A DNA stretch of 64,000 bases from Mesorhizobium sp. WSM3860 (lineage in GTDB: Bacteria > Pseudomonadota > Alphaproteobacteria > Rhizobiales > Rhizobiaceae): NCBI RefSeq assembly GCF_002294995.1, contig NZ_NSGF01000008.1, positions 62,001 through 126,000 of the forward strand, read 5' to 3'. Positions 28,060-36,626 of the stretch are shown in pieces (the stretch's first letter is position 1; each line of letters begins with the position of its first letter). The notes beneath the pieces are model-generated. The model saw only the letters and a program-made list of their open reading frames with translations, did not search any database and was not told the origin of the DNA. A program made the translations under genes and the position numbers.

Positions 28060-28091
28060 ACCCTCCCTCAAGCGCCCTCAAGCGGGAGGGT
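28060..28091 (-). terminator. hairpin at the 3' end of the P450/ALDH operon
   Basis: Stem ACCCTCCC / GGGAGGGT with a 16-base loop containing a CTCAAGCG direct repeat, touching the ALDH stop codon. No T-run follows on the minus strand, so the call is weak. Confidence 0.35.
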
Positions 28092-29587
28092 TATCCGAGC
28101 GAAATCCACGCGGTCTTGAGGTCAGTGTATTTCTCGATCGCGTGGAGTGACTTGTCGCGACCGAACCCGGATTGCTTGAAGCCGCCGAGCGGTACCGTGA
28201 TGTCGGCGCCGCCATAGGTGTTGACGTGGACGATACCGGCATTGATGTCGCGCACCATGCGATGCGCGGTCGACAGGTTCGACGTCCACACGGCGGAGGC
28301 GAGACCGTAGACGGTGGCGTTGGCGAGGCGCACCGCCTCCTCCTCGGTATCGAAGCGCATGACGCCGAGCACCGGCCCGAACACTTCCTCGCGGGCAAGC
28401 TGCATTGTCTCGGTCACGTTCTCGAATATCGTCGGCGCCATGTAGCTGCCGCCGGTCTCGGTCAGGATGCGCTCGCCGCCGGTGACGAGGCGGGCGCCCT
28501 CCTCCGCTGCCTTTGTGACGAAGCCGAGATTCTTGGTCAGCTGCTCGGCGCTCGACACGGCGCCGATGTCGCTAGCGAGATCGAGCGGATCGCCGACCTT
28601 CAGCTTCGTCGTCGCCTTGAGAAGCTCGCCCATGAAGCGGTCGTAGATCGAGGCCTGGACGAGCAGCCGCGAGCCGGCGACGCAGACCTGGCCGGAATTG
28701 CGGAAGATGCCGTTGGCCGAGACGACCGCCGCCTGCTTCAGGTCCGGCGCATCGGCGAAGACGATGTTGGGCGACTTGCCGCCGAGCTCGAGGAAGACAC
28801 GCTTCAGGTTGGAGCGGGCGGAATATTCCAGCAGGCGGCGGCCGACCGGCCCGGAGCCGGTGAAGGCAATCGCATCGACATCCATATGCAGGCCAAGCGC
28901 CTCGCCGGCGACCGAGCCGCGACCGGTGACGACGTTGAAGACACCTTCCGGCAGCCCGGCCTCGGCGGCGAGCTCGGCCAGGCGCAGCAGTGTGAGCGAG
29001 GCGATCTCCGGCGGCTTGACGACGACTACATTGCCGGCAGCTAAGGCCGGCGCGATCTTCCAGGCGCCGATCATCAGCGGAAAATTCCACGGCACGATGA
29101 CGCCGACGACCCCAAGCGGCTCCTTGTGGATCAGGCCGAGCACGGTGTCGGCCGTCGGCGCGATCTCGCCATAGACCTTGTCGATCGCCTCGGCGTAGTA
29201 GCGGATGGTGCCGGCGGCAGAGAGCGGCTCGGCCTTGTAAGCCATGTTGATCTCGGTGCCGTTGTCGCGCACCCCGAGCACGGCGAGTTCGTCGGCGTGC
29301 TTTTCGACCAGCTCGGCAAATTTCGTCAGCACTTTCTTGCGGAAGGCCGGTGCTGCGCGCGACCAGGAGCCCTTCGCGAACGCTTGGCGTGCCGAGACGA
29401 CGGCGCGGTCGACATCGGCAGCACCGCCATCGGCGATGCTGGCGAAGGGGCGGCCGTCGATCGGCGAGATCACCGGCAGGCTGGCGCCGCTCTGCGCATC
29501 CACCTGCATTCCATCGATGAACAGATGCCGCGCGCCGACCTCCGCCTTGCGCAGCGTGTCGATGGTGTCCTGGGCGATCATCGTCAA
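28091..29587 (-). CDS. NAD(P)-dependent aldehyde dehydrogenase
   Basis: 498 residues, ALDH superfamily, PuuC/BetB-like. Motifs are VIVPWNFPLMIG, FTGSGPVGRRL, LELGGKSPNIVF with the general-base Glu, and NSGQVCVAGSR with the catalytic Cys. The TTG start at 29587 overlaps the P450 stop (TTGA); an ATG two codons later (29581) is an alternative. Last gene of the APC permease, P450, ALDH operon; probably oxidises the aldehyde made by the upstream enzymes or by the transaminase at 35196. Confidence 0.9.
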   Translation of the reverse strand: MTMIAQDTIDTLRKAEVGARHLFIDGMQVDAQSGASLPVISPIDGRPFASIADGGAADVDRAVVSARQAFAKGSWSRAAPAFRKKVLTKFAELVEKHADELAVLGVRDNGTEINMAYKAEPLSAAGTIRYYAEAIDKVYGEIAPTADTVLGLIHKEPLGVVGVIVPWNFPLMIGAWKIAPALAAGNVVVVKPPEIASLTLLRLAELAAEAGLPEGVFNVVTGRGSVAGEALGLHMDVDAIAFTGSGPVGRRLLEYSARSNLKRVFLELGGKSPNIVFADAPDLKQAAVVSANGIFRNSGQVCVAGSRLLVQASIYDRFMGELLKATTKLKVGDPLDLASDIGAVSSAEQLTKNLGFVTKAAEEGARLVTGGERILTETGGSYMAPTIFENVTETMQLAREEVFGPVLGVMRFDTEEEAVRLANATVYGLASAVWTSNLSTAHRMVRDINAGIVHVNTYGGADITVPLGGFKQSGFGRDKSLHAIEKYTDLKTAWISLG

Positions 29588-30771
29588 TTGCCTCCAAAGG
29601 CTACGTCAAGCGCCGCCGGCGCGCGGAACTCCCAGCCGCGGAAGACCGGTTCCTTGCCAGGCACCAATCTCAGGTCCGGAAAGCGCTCCAGCAGCAATCG
29701 TAGCGCAAGACACATCTGCTCGCGGGCGAAGAAGCGGCCCGAGCAGAAATGATGGCCGAAGCCGAACGCCGCGTGGTTGCCCTCGTCGCGAGTGATGTCG
29801 AAGCGGTCGGGATCGGAAAAACGGCTCTCGTCGCGGCTGGCCGAGGAGACCAATGCCGCGACCGGCGCGCCGGCGGGAATGGTGACGCCGCCAAGCTCGA
29901 CGTCGCGTGTGGTCTGGCGCGTCTGCGTGCCGATCGGCGTCACCCAGCGCAGGCCCTCGTCGACCGCCTTCGGCACGAAGGTGTCCAGATCGCCCAGCAC
30001 CTGACGCAGTTGAGCGGGATGAGTGAGCAGGCCGGCGAGGATGGAACCGGCGCCATGGCCGGGCTCCTGCATGCCGCCGAGCAGGATGACCTTGATGGTC
30101 GGCATCAGGAACTCGATCGGGCGGGTGGAGCCCTCCGGCATGCCATCATGCAGCATGTGGGATAGTGCCGAGTCGTCGGGTTCGCGGGTGAGCCGCTCCA
30201 GCGTCGGACGGACAGCGGCGCCGACCTCGGCACTGATCGCGTCGGCGATCTCCTGCCGCTTCGGATCGTTCTCGAAATTGATGGCGCCCTGGGCGAGGCC
30301 GTAGAACCATCGCCGCAAGGTCGGCATGTCGACGTCGGCGAGCCCGAGCGAGCGCGCCAGGCTCAGCGTCGATACCGGCTCGAAATAGTCTGCCATCAGC
30401 TCCGCCGACCCGTGCTCGGCGATCTTGTCAAGATAGGGTTCGGCGATCGATCGCACGAGGTCGCCGGCGTAGGAGGCGACAGTGCGCGGCCGGTATTTCG
30501 GATCGACGCCCTGGCGTAGATCCTTATGGACTTCGCCATCCGTGGTCAGGATGGTCGGCTTGCCGAAGGAACGCTCGACGGGCGAGGTGCCGACAACTGC
30601 CGAGAAAATGTCTGGCGATTTCGCGACGCTCTCGACATCCTTCCAGCGGGTGACGAACCAGAGATTGACTGCCGGCACGAAAGCGACCGGGGCGCTGCGC
30701 CTCAGTTCCGCATAGATCGGATACGGATCGGCCTCAAGCGCCTCGACAGTGATGCTCTCGGCAAAGTTCAT
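29584..30771 (-). CDS. cytochrome P450 with an atypical I-helix
   Basis: 395-residue soluble bacterial P450. Heme-binding FGFGHHFCSG at 336-345 with Cys343, and ExxR at Glu272-Arg275. The I-helix oxygen-activation motif usually reads (A/G)Gx(D/E)T; here it is GGMQEPG at 232-238, with Gln-Glu-Pro where Glu-Thr-Thr is normal. The P450 may use another proton route or a different chemistry. It lies 60 bp after the permease and overlaps the ALDH start by 4 bp. No ferredoxin or reductase is adjacent. Confidence 0.9.
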   Translation of the reverse strand: MNFAESITVEALEADPYPIYAELRRSAPVAFVPAVNLWFVTRWKDVESVAKSPDIFSAVVGTSPVERSFGKPTILTTDGEVHKDLRQGVDPKYRPRTVASYAGDLVRSIAEPYLDKIAEHGSAELMADYFEPVSTLSLARSLGLADVDMPTLRRWFYGLAQGAINFENDPKRQEIADAISAEVGAAVRPTLERLTREPDDSALSHMLHDGMPEGSTRPIEFLMPTIKVILLGGMQEPGHGAGSILAGLLTHPAQLRQVLGDLDTFVPKAVDEGLRWVTPIGTQTRQTTRDVELGGVTIPAGAPVAALVSSASRDESRFSDPDRFDITRDEGNHAAFGFGHHFCSGRFFAREQMCLALRLLLERFPDLRLVPGKEPVFRGWEFRAPAALDVAFGGN

Positions 30772-30831
30772 GCCGCTGCTCCCGTTGGGTGAAAAAGGGG
30801 CGGCAGCGCAGCCGCCGGCCCCTTCTGTCCA

Positions 30832-32277
30832 TCAATCCTTCAGTGGCTGGCCGAGCCTTTCGAACGCGACCGGATCGCGGCTCCTCAGGGCGCCTGCCAG
30901 CACCAGCCCGACCACGGCTGCGATCAGCACCAGCGCCGGCAGGAAGACGCCGAGGAAGCCGCCGGCGCCCGACAGGCTGCCGAAATTGATGACGATCAGG
31001 TAGATGATGATGACGAAGGCGACGAAGGTCAGGCCCGGCAGGATCGTAGTCTTCAACGCGTTTTCCTGGCGCGACGGATTGGCGCGGAAGTACATCACGA
31101 CCGCGAGCGAAGCCACCGCCATCATCACGATGACGCCGAGCGTGGCGACGTTGGTGAGCCACGAAAACAGCGCAAGCACCGGATCGAGGCCGAGCACGGC
31201 GAAAAGCCCGACGACGACAACGGCGAGCCCCGTCTGGATGACCGAGGCGACATGCGGGCTCTGATGCGCCGAATGGGTGACGCCAATGGTGTGCGGCAGG
31301 AGTTTTTCCCGGCCGGCGACGTAGATGTAGCGGGCGACTGCGTTGTGGAAGGCCAGGACGCCGGCGAACAGGCTGGAGACAAAGAGGATGCTCATGGCGT
31401 GGGTGAGCAGCGTTCCGGCATAACGGTCGGAGAGGCCGAACAGGAAGGTGGTCGGATCCTGCAGCGCCTGCAGCGACGGCAAGAGCTTGTCGACCCCGGC
31501 GCCGACCGCCATCAGCCAGGCGGTGATCATGTAGAAGAGACCGATCAGGATGACGGAGAAATAGGTGGCGCGCGGAATGGTGACCTTGGGGTCGCGCGCC
31601 TCCTCGGCATAGATCGTCGTCGCCTCGAAGCCGATGAAGGCGGCAAAGCAGAACAGGATAGCGATGGCCGGCGCGCCGCTGGTGATCTGGCTCCAGCTGA
31701 AGGGAGCGGCCGACAGGCCACTGTCGCCGCCGGTCTTGAGGATGGTGAGATCGAGGATCAAAACGACGATGTATTCGGCGAGTACCAGAACCGTCAGGAT
31801 CTTGGCCGACAGGTCGACTTGGCGGTAGCCGAGCACGGCGACGATGGCGATGGCAATGAAGCTCCACACCCACCAGGGCAGCGTGATGCCCCAGCCGGCG
31901 AACAGCCCGGCAGTCGCGGCGCCGAGCAGGCCCATGACGCCGATCTGCATGGCGTTGTAGGAGAGGATGGCGATCAGCGCGGTGGCGCCGCCGGCGAGGC
32001 CGCCCAGACCGCGCGCGGCATAGGCATAGAAGGCGCCGGCATTGCCGATGTGGCGCGACATAGCGACATAGCCTACCGCGAACAGCAGCAGCAGAAGTGT
32101 CACGATCAGATAGGTGCCGGCAAAACCGGCGCCGTTGCCCATCAGCATACCGAGCGGCGTGCCGCCGGCGACAGCCGTGAGCGGCGCGGCTGCAGAAATC
32201 ACCATGAAGGTGATGGCGCCGATGCCAAGGCTGTTCTTCCTCAGCCGGTTCAATTCACCGGCTTCAACAATGGTCAT
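30832..32277 (-). CDS. APC family amino acid/amine permease
   Basis: 481 residues with 12 predicted hydrophobic helices. It starts MTIVEAGELNRLRKNSLG, then the first helix with the family signature AAPLTAVAGGTPLGMLMGNG. The start at 32277 follows GGAGGG. First gene of the permease-P450-ALDH operon, divergent from the IclR gene at 32455. It probably imports the nitrogenous substrate of the cluster (inference). Confidence 0.88.
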   Translation of the reverse strand: MTIVEAGELNRLRKNSLGIGAITFMVISAAAPLTAVAGGTPLGMLMGNGAGFAGTYLIVTLLLLLFAVGYVAMSRHIGNAGAFYAYAARGLGGLAGGATALIAILSYNAMQIGVMGLLGAATAGLFAGWGITLPWWVWSFIAIAIVAVLGYRQVDLSAKILTVLVLAEYIVVLILDLTILKTGGDSGLSAAPFSWSQITSGAPAIAILFCFAAFIGFEATTIYAEEARDPKVTIPRATYFSVILIGLFYMITAWLMAVGAGVDKLLPSLQALQDPTTFLFGLSDRYAGTLLTHAMSILFVSSLFAGVLAFHNAVARYIYVAGREKLLPHTIGVTHSAHQSPHVASVIQTGLAVVVVGLFAVLGLDPVLALFSWLTNVATLGVIVMMAVASLAVVMYFRANPSRQENALKTTILPGLTFVAFVIIIYLIVINFGSLSGAGGFLGVFLPALVLIAAVVGLVLAGALRSRDPVAFERLGQPLKD

Positions 32278-32406
32278 TTTTCCCTCCATTCCGCGCCGCG
32301 GAAACCAAGTGTCCCTGAGATGCCGAGGGCCTTCTGGCGGGCCTATGTGCATTTCATTATTTGCAACCTCATTTCGATATTAGACTTGCAAAGGAATCGA
32401 CTTGCT

Positions 32407-32429
32407 GTCAAGTTAATTCGCACGTTAAC
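32407..32429 (+). promoter_or_regulatory. shared catabolic operator-like motif, copy B
   Basis: GTCAAGTTAATTCGCACG followed by TTAAC, containing the inverted repeat GTTAA-N8-TTAAC (32412-32429). It lies 26 bp upstream of the intact IclR gene, in the space shared with the divergent permease operon. IclR autoregulation is the simplest reading. Confidence 0.55.
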
Positions 32430-32454
32430 TATCTCAGGGAGGAGCGGAGACGCG

Positions 32455-33222
32455 ATGAGCACGGTGGCCAAGGCCGTTTCGCTGCTGGAACTGCTGGGCC
32501 ATGGCGCGCCCGAGACGGCGCTTGCCGATCTCGCCCGGCGCGCCGGTTTCGACAAGGCGACGACACGGCGGCTGCTGGTATCGCTGATTGCGCATGGGCT
32601 GGTGGAGCAGGACGAGACCACGCGTCTCTACCGGCTGGGCGCCGGGATCGCGCGACTGGCGCTGATGCGCGAAGCGCAGTTTCCGTTCCTGCGCATGGCC
32701 GCGCCGGTGGTCGAGGCGCTGGCGGCAGAGACCGGCGAGACCGTGCATCTCTCGGAATATTCGAAGCGCGGCCTGATCACCGTCCAGGTCATCGAATCGG
32801 CCAAGGCCAACCGTGTCAGCGTGCAGCTCGGCGATGTCCTGCCGATGCATGCGACGGCCTCGGGCATCGCCTTCCTGGCTTTTACCGAAGAGCGAGTGCG
32901 CGAAGGCATTCTCGCCGGGCCGCTGCCAGCATTCACGCCTTATACAATCGCCGACGTGGACACACTCGCCGAACATGTCGCCGCAGCCCGCGCCCGCGGC
33001 CATTCGACCGGCTCGCAAGGGTATGAGGAAGGCGTGCTCAGCGTCGCCGCTCCCATCCTCGGCGCCGACGGTTTCGCCATCGGCACCATCGCCATCGCCG
33101 CGCCTCGGGTGCGCATCCACAAAGGCGATATCGAGCGCCATGGCGCCAGCGTGATCGTCGCGGCGCGCGAGATCGGCGAGCGGCTGTTCGGGCGGCAGCC
33201 CGGCCAGAAGCGGGCATCATAA
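32455..33222 (+). CDS. IclR family transcriptional regulator
   Basis: 255 residues. Winged helix at 1-60 (LADLARRAGFDKATTRRLLVSL) and the IclR effector-binding domain from about 75 to 250 (AAETGETVHLSEYS, HATASGIAFLA, SQGYEEGVLSVAAPI). The start at 32455 follows GGGAGGAG. It is a close paralogue of the frameshifted gene at 26632. It probably controls both the divergent permease-P450-ALDH operon and the three genes that follow it. Confidence 0.92.
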   Translation: MSTVAKAVSLLELLGHGAPETALADLARRAGFDKATTRRLLVSLIAHGLVEQDETTRLYRLGAGIARLALMREAQFPFLRMAAPVVEALAAETGETVHLSEYSKRGLITVQVIESAKANRVSVQLGDVLPMHATASGIAFLAFTEERVREGILAGPLPAFTPYTIADVDTLAEHVAAARARGHSTGSQGYEEGVLSVAAPILGADGFAIGTIAIAAPRVRIHKGDIERHGASVIVAAREIGERLFGRQPGQKRAS

Positions 33223-33249
33223 CCAACAAGCGACAGCGAGGAGACTGAC

Positions 33250-34509
33250 GTGGAGGAGAAACGCCGAATCCTGGTTATCGGCACCGGCGACACCAAGGCC
33301 GACGAGCTGCTGTTCATGCGCGAGCGCATCGAGGCGGTCGACGGCGTTGCGGTGATGATGGACGTCAGCGTGCTCGGAGACCCGCCTTACAAGCCGGAGC
33401 ATGACAGGCATGCCCTGGCGCGGGCGGCCGACACGACGATTGAGGCGATCATCGCCAGCGGCGACGAGAATACCGCGATGACGTTGATGGCGCTCGGCGC
33501 CGCGCGGCTTGCCCGCTCGCTCCACGACAAGGGCGACATCGATGGCGTCATCGCGCTCGGCGGCTCGATGGGCACCGACCTTGCGCTCGATGTGGCGCTG
33601 GCGTTGCCGCTCGGCGTGCCGAAATTCGTCGTCTCGACGATCGCCTATTCGCATCTCCTGCCGCCGGAGCGCATCGCCGCCGACCTGATGATGATCCTGT
33701 GGGCGGGTGGCCTCTATGGCCTCAACAGCGCCTGCAAGGCGGTGCTGTCGCAGGCTTGCGGCGCGGTGGTGGGCGCCGCGCGCGCTGTCGTCAAGCCGGA
33801 CCTGGCGAAGCCGCGCATCGGCATGAGCTCGCTGGGGAAAAGCTGCCTGCACTATATGGTGACGCTGAAGCCGGAACTGGAAAAGCGCGGCTACGAGGTG
33901 ATCGTCTTCCACACGACCGGCATGGGCGGACGCGCGCTCGAGGCGATCGCGGCGCAGAAGGGCTTCGTCGCAGTGCTCGATTTCAGCCTGCAGGAACTCG
34001 CCAACCAGCTCACCGGCTCGGTGGTGAATTCGGGCACCGACCGGCTGGAGAACGCCGGCCGGCAAGGCATCCCGCAGATCGTCGCGCCCGGCGCCGTCGA
34101 CATGGTGGATTTCCCGACCTGGCAGGCCGTGCCGTCCCGCTTCAGCGAGCGGCCTTACCACGCGCATAACCGGCTGCTCGCCTCAGTGACTTCGGACGGC
34201 GCGACACGCCAGGAAATCGCGCGCGCCATTGGTGAGAAGCTAAGCACGGCGACCGGCCCGACCGCCTTCATCCTGCCGGCCGGCGGCATCCAGCAATGGG
34301 ACCGGGAAGGCGAGCCGCTTTACGAGCCGGAAGCGCTCTCGGCCTTTATCGAGGAGATGCGCGCAAACGTGCCGCAGAATGCCGAACTGCACGAGATCGC
34401 CGGCCACATCAACGACGCCGCGTTCTGCGCCAAGGCGTTGGAAATCTTCGACCGCTGGGTGGCCGAGGGCATCGTTCCGCCGGGCGTGACTGGTAGGCAA
34501 GCGGCATGA
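33250..34509 (+). CDS. Tm-1-like ATP-binding (UPF0261) protein
   Basis: 419 residues. The N-terminal domain (about 1-180) starts ILVIGTGDTKADEL and holds GVIALGGSMGTDLA. The C-terminal domain (190-419) has IGMSSLGKSCLHYMV, VFHTTGMGGRALE and FILPAGGIQQWDREGEPLYEP. The family is named after tomato Tm-1, which binds a viral replicase; bacterial members occur in catabolic operons and their reaction is not established. The start is GTG at 33250 after GAGGAGA. Overlaps the HAD gene by 4 bp. Confidence 0.88.
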   Translation: MEEKRRILVIGTGDTKADELLFMRERIEAVDGVAVMMDVSVLGDPPYKPEHDRHALARAADTTIEAIIASGDENTAMTLMALGAARLARSLHDKGDIDGVIALGGSMGTDLALDVALALPLGVPKFVVSTIAYSHLLPPERIAADLMMILWAGGLYGLNSACKAVLSQACGAVVGAARAVVKPDLAKPRIGMSSLGKSCLHYMVTLKPELEKRGYEVIVFHTTGMGGRALEAIAAQKGFVAVLDFSLQELANQLTGSVVNSGTDRLENAGRQGIPQIVAPGAVDMVDFPTWQAVPSRFSERPYHAHNRLLASVTSDGATRQEIARAIGEKLSTATGPTAFILPAGGIQQWDREGEPLYEPEALSAFIEEMRANVPQNAELHEIAGHINDAAFCAKALEIFDRWVAEGIVPPGVTGRQAA

Positions 34510-35171
34510 GCGGAGCGAAGCCGCAGGCGCTGGTGCTCGACTTCGGCGGCGTCGTCACCCGCACGCTGTTCGAGACACATGCGTTGACCGAGCAGGCGCT
34601 CGGGCTCGAGCACGGCACGCTCGGCTGGCGCGGGCCGTTCGACCCCGCCTCCGATGCGCTCTGGCGCTCGATGCAGGCCGACGAGATCAGCGAACGCGAC
34701 TACTGGAAGACGCGCACGCGGGAGGTCGGCCGGCTGGTCGGCGAGGACTGGCAGGATATGTCGACCTTCGTGCAACGGGCGCGCGGCGCCGACCCGCAGG
34801 CCGTGATCAGGCCCGAAGCGGAGCAGGCGATCCGCGCGGCGCATGAAGCCGGCGTGCGGCTCGCCGTCCTCTCCAACGAGCTCGACCTGTTCTACGGCAA
34901 ATCCTTCCGCGAGCGGCTGCCGCTGCTTGCGCTGTTCGAAACGATCGTCGACGCGACCTATACCAAAATCCTTAAGCCCGATGCTCGCGCCTATGCGATG
35001 GTCGGCGAGGCGCTGACCCTGCCGCTTTCGTCCTGCGCCTTCGTCGACGATCAGAAGCGTAATGTCGACGGCGCGATTGCGGCCGGCATGCTCACGGTTC
35101 ATTTCGACGTCGCCCGACCGGCGCAAAGCTATGCCGAGGCGCTCGGCCATTTCGGCCTGAGGCTCTCATGA
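34506..35171 (+). CDS. HAD-IA family hydrolase
   Basis: 221 residues. Motif I is LDFGGVVT: nucleophile Asp11 is present, but the second Asp of DxD is Gly, as in epoxide-hydrolase-N-terminal and dehalogenase-like members. Motif II is LSNE, the motif III Lys is in KILKPD, and motif IV is FVDDQ. Probably a phosphatase or related hydrolase on a small metabolite. Coupled to the Tm-1-like gene by ATGA overlap and 24 bp upstream of the transaminase. Confidence 0.85.
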   Translation: MSGAKPQALVLDFGGVVTRTLFETHALTEQALGLEHGTLGWRGPFDPASDALWRSMQADEISERDYWKTRTREVGRLVGEDWQDMSTFVQRARGADPQAVIRPEAEQAIRAAHEAGVRLAVLSNELDLFYGKSFRERLPLLALFETIVDATYTKILKPDARAYAMVGEALTLPLSSCAFVDDQKRNVDGAIAAGMLTVHFDVARPAQSYAEALGHFGLRLS

Positions 35172-35195
35172 CAGGAAAACCCGGAGTCCTTCCCG

Positions 35196-36551
35196 ATGCG
35201 TGACATCAACTTCCTCACCGAGAACAACGCCAAGCCGATTTGGCATCCGATGGCCCATCCGGCCGAGATGCGGGCGGTGCCGCCGAGGATCATCATGAAG
35301 GGCGAAGGCGTCTCGGTCACCGATGCCGAAGGCCGCGCCGTGCTCGACGCTGTCGGCGGCTTGTGGAACGTCAACCTCGGCTACAGCTGCGATCCGATCA
35401 AGCAGGCGATGGCAACTCAGCTCGACGCCCTGCCCTACTACTCCGGCTTTCGCGGCACCTCGACCGGACCATCGATAGAGCTCGCCTACGAGCTCACCGA
35501 ATGGTTCGCGCCGGAAGGCATGGTGCGCGCCTTCTTCACCTCGGGCGGCTCGGACTCGGTCGAGACGGCGCTCAGGCTCGCCCGGCAATTTTGGAAGATC
35601 CGCGGTCAGGGGGACCGCACGAAATTCCTGGCGCTGAAGAAGGGCTATCACGGCACGCATTTCGGCGGCGCCTCGGTCAACGGCAACGCCAATTTCCGCC
35701 GCAACTACGAGCCGCTGCTGCCCGGCGTCTTCCACACGCCGGCGCCATGGACCTACCGCAACCCGTTCGACGAGACCGATCCGGCAAAGCTCGCGAAACT
35801 CTGCGCCCGGGCGATCGAGGACGAGATCGCCTTCCAGGGCGCCGACACCATCGCCGCCTTCGTCATGGAGCCGGTACTTGGCGCCGGCGGCGTCATCGTT
35901 CCGCATGAGAGTTTCATGCCGATGGTGCGGGCGATTTGCGACCGTCACGAGATCCTCTTGATCGCCGACGAGGTGGTGACCGGTTTCGGCCGCACAGGCG
36001 CCTGGGCAGGCTCGCGGCTCTCCGGCACGAAGCCGGATTTCATGACCATCGCCAAGGCGATCACCTCAGGGTATTTCCCGCTCGGCGCGACATTGATCGG
36101 CGCCAAGGTCGCCGATGTCTTCGAGGCCGACAAGACGAGCTTCGGCGCCATCGGCCATGGTTATACCTATTCGGGCCACCCGGTCGGCTGCGCGGCCGGT
36201 CTGGCGGCTCTGGCCGAGACAAAGCGGCTCGCCGTCAACGAGAACGCCGCGGCGCGCGGCGTCGAGCTCGGCAAGGCACTGGAGGCGTTGAAGGCGAAGC
36301 ATCAGCTGGTCGGCGACGTGCGCTACCAGGGCCTGATGGCCGCGCTTGAGCTGGTGTCGGACCGCGCCGCCAAGAAGCCGGTAGACAAGAAGACGATGGC
36401 GGCAGTGGCCGATGCCGCCTACGGCGCCGGCGTCATGCTGCGCGTCTCCGGCAACAACATCATCCTGTCGCCGCCGCTGGTAATCTCGGCGGCGGATGTG
36501 GCCAAGATCGCGGATGGGTTGGATGCGGGGTTGACGGCTGCTGCGCGGTGA
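35196..36551 (+). CDS. class III aminotransferase (omega-amino acid:pyruvate type)
   Basis: 451 residues. The PLP lysine lies in FMTIAKAITSGYFPLGA and the Asp in LIADEVVTGFGRTG; FTSGGSDSVETALRLAR binds the phosphate and HGYTYSGHPVGCAAG is at the back. Resembles beta-alanine/omega-amino-acid--pyruvate transaminases. Last gene of the IclR-Tm-1-HAD-transaminase operon. It likely removes the terminal amine from an imported substrate, whose aldehyde could be oxidised by the ALDH at 28091. Confidence 0.9.
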   Translation: MRDINFLTENNAKPIWHPMAHPAEMRAVPPRIIMKGEGVSVTDAEGRAVLDAVGGLWNVNLGYSCDPIKQAMATQLDALPYYSGFRGTSTGPSIELAYELTEWFAPEGMVRAFFTSGGSDSVETALRLARQFWKIRGQGDRTKFLALKKGYHGTHFGGASVNGNANFRRNYEPLLPGVFHTPAPWTYRNPFDETDPAKLAKLCARAIEDEIAFQGADTIAAFVMEPVLGAGGVIVPHESFMPMVRAICDRHEILLIADEVVTGFGRTGAWAGSRLSGTKPDFMTIAKAITSGYFPLGATLIGAKVADVFEADKTSFGAIGHGYTYSGHPVGCAAGLAALAETKRLAVNENAAARGVELGKALEALKAKHQLVGDVRYQGLMAALELVSDRAAKKPVDKKTMAAVADAAYGAGVMLRVSGNNIILSPPLVISAADVAKIADGLDAGLTAAAR

Positions 36552-36626
36552 ATGGTGAATGGTGAATGGTAGGAGCCTTGTAAACCGCACTCGATCAATG
36601 GTTCCATTCACCATTCACCATTCACC
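36547..36626. repeat. 23-bp inverted repeat of GGTGAAT heptads between convergent genes
   Basis: The left arm 36547-36569 is three tandem GGTGAAT units plus GG; the right arm 36604-36626 is its perfect inverse; the loop is 34 bases. The left arm contains the transaminase stop codon and the right arm overlaps the hpaA stop, so it sits exactly where two converging transcripts end and may act as a bidirectional terminator. Confidence 0.7.

Noticed and set aside
36547..36626. CRISPR-like short tandem repeats (GGTGAAT heptads)
   Set aside because: Only three 7-bp units per arm in inverted order with no spacers. No cas genes are in the window.
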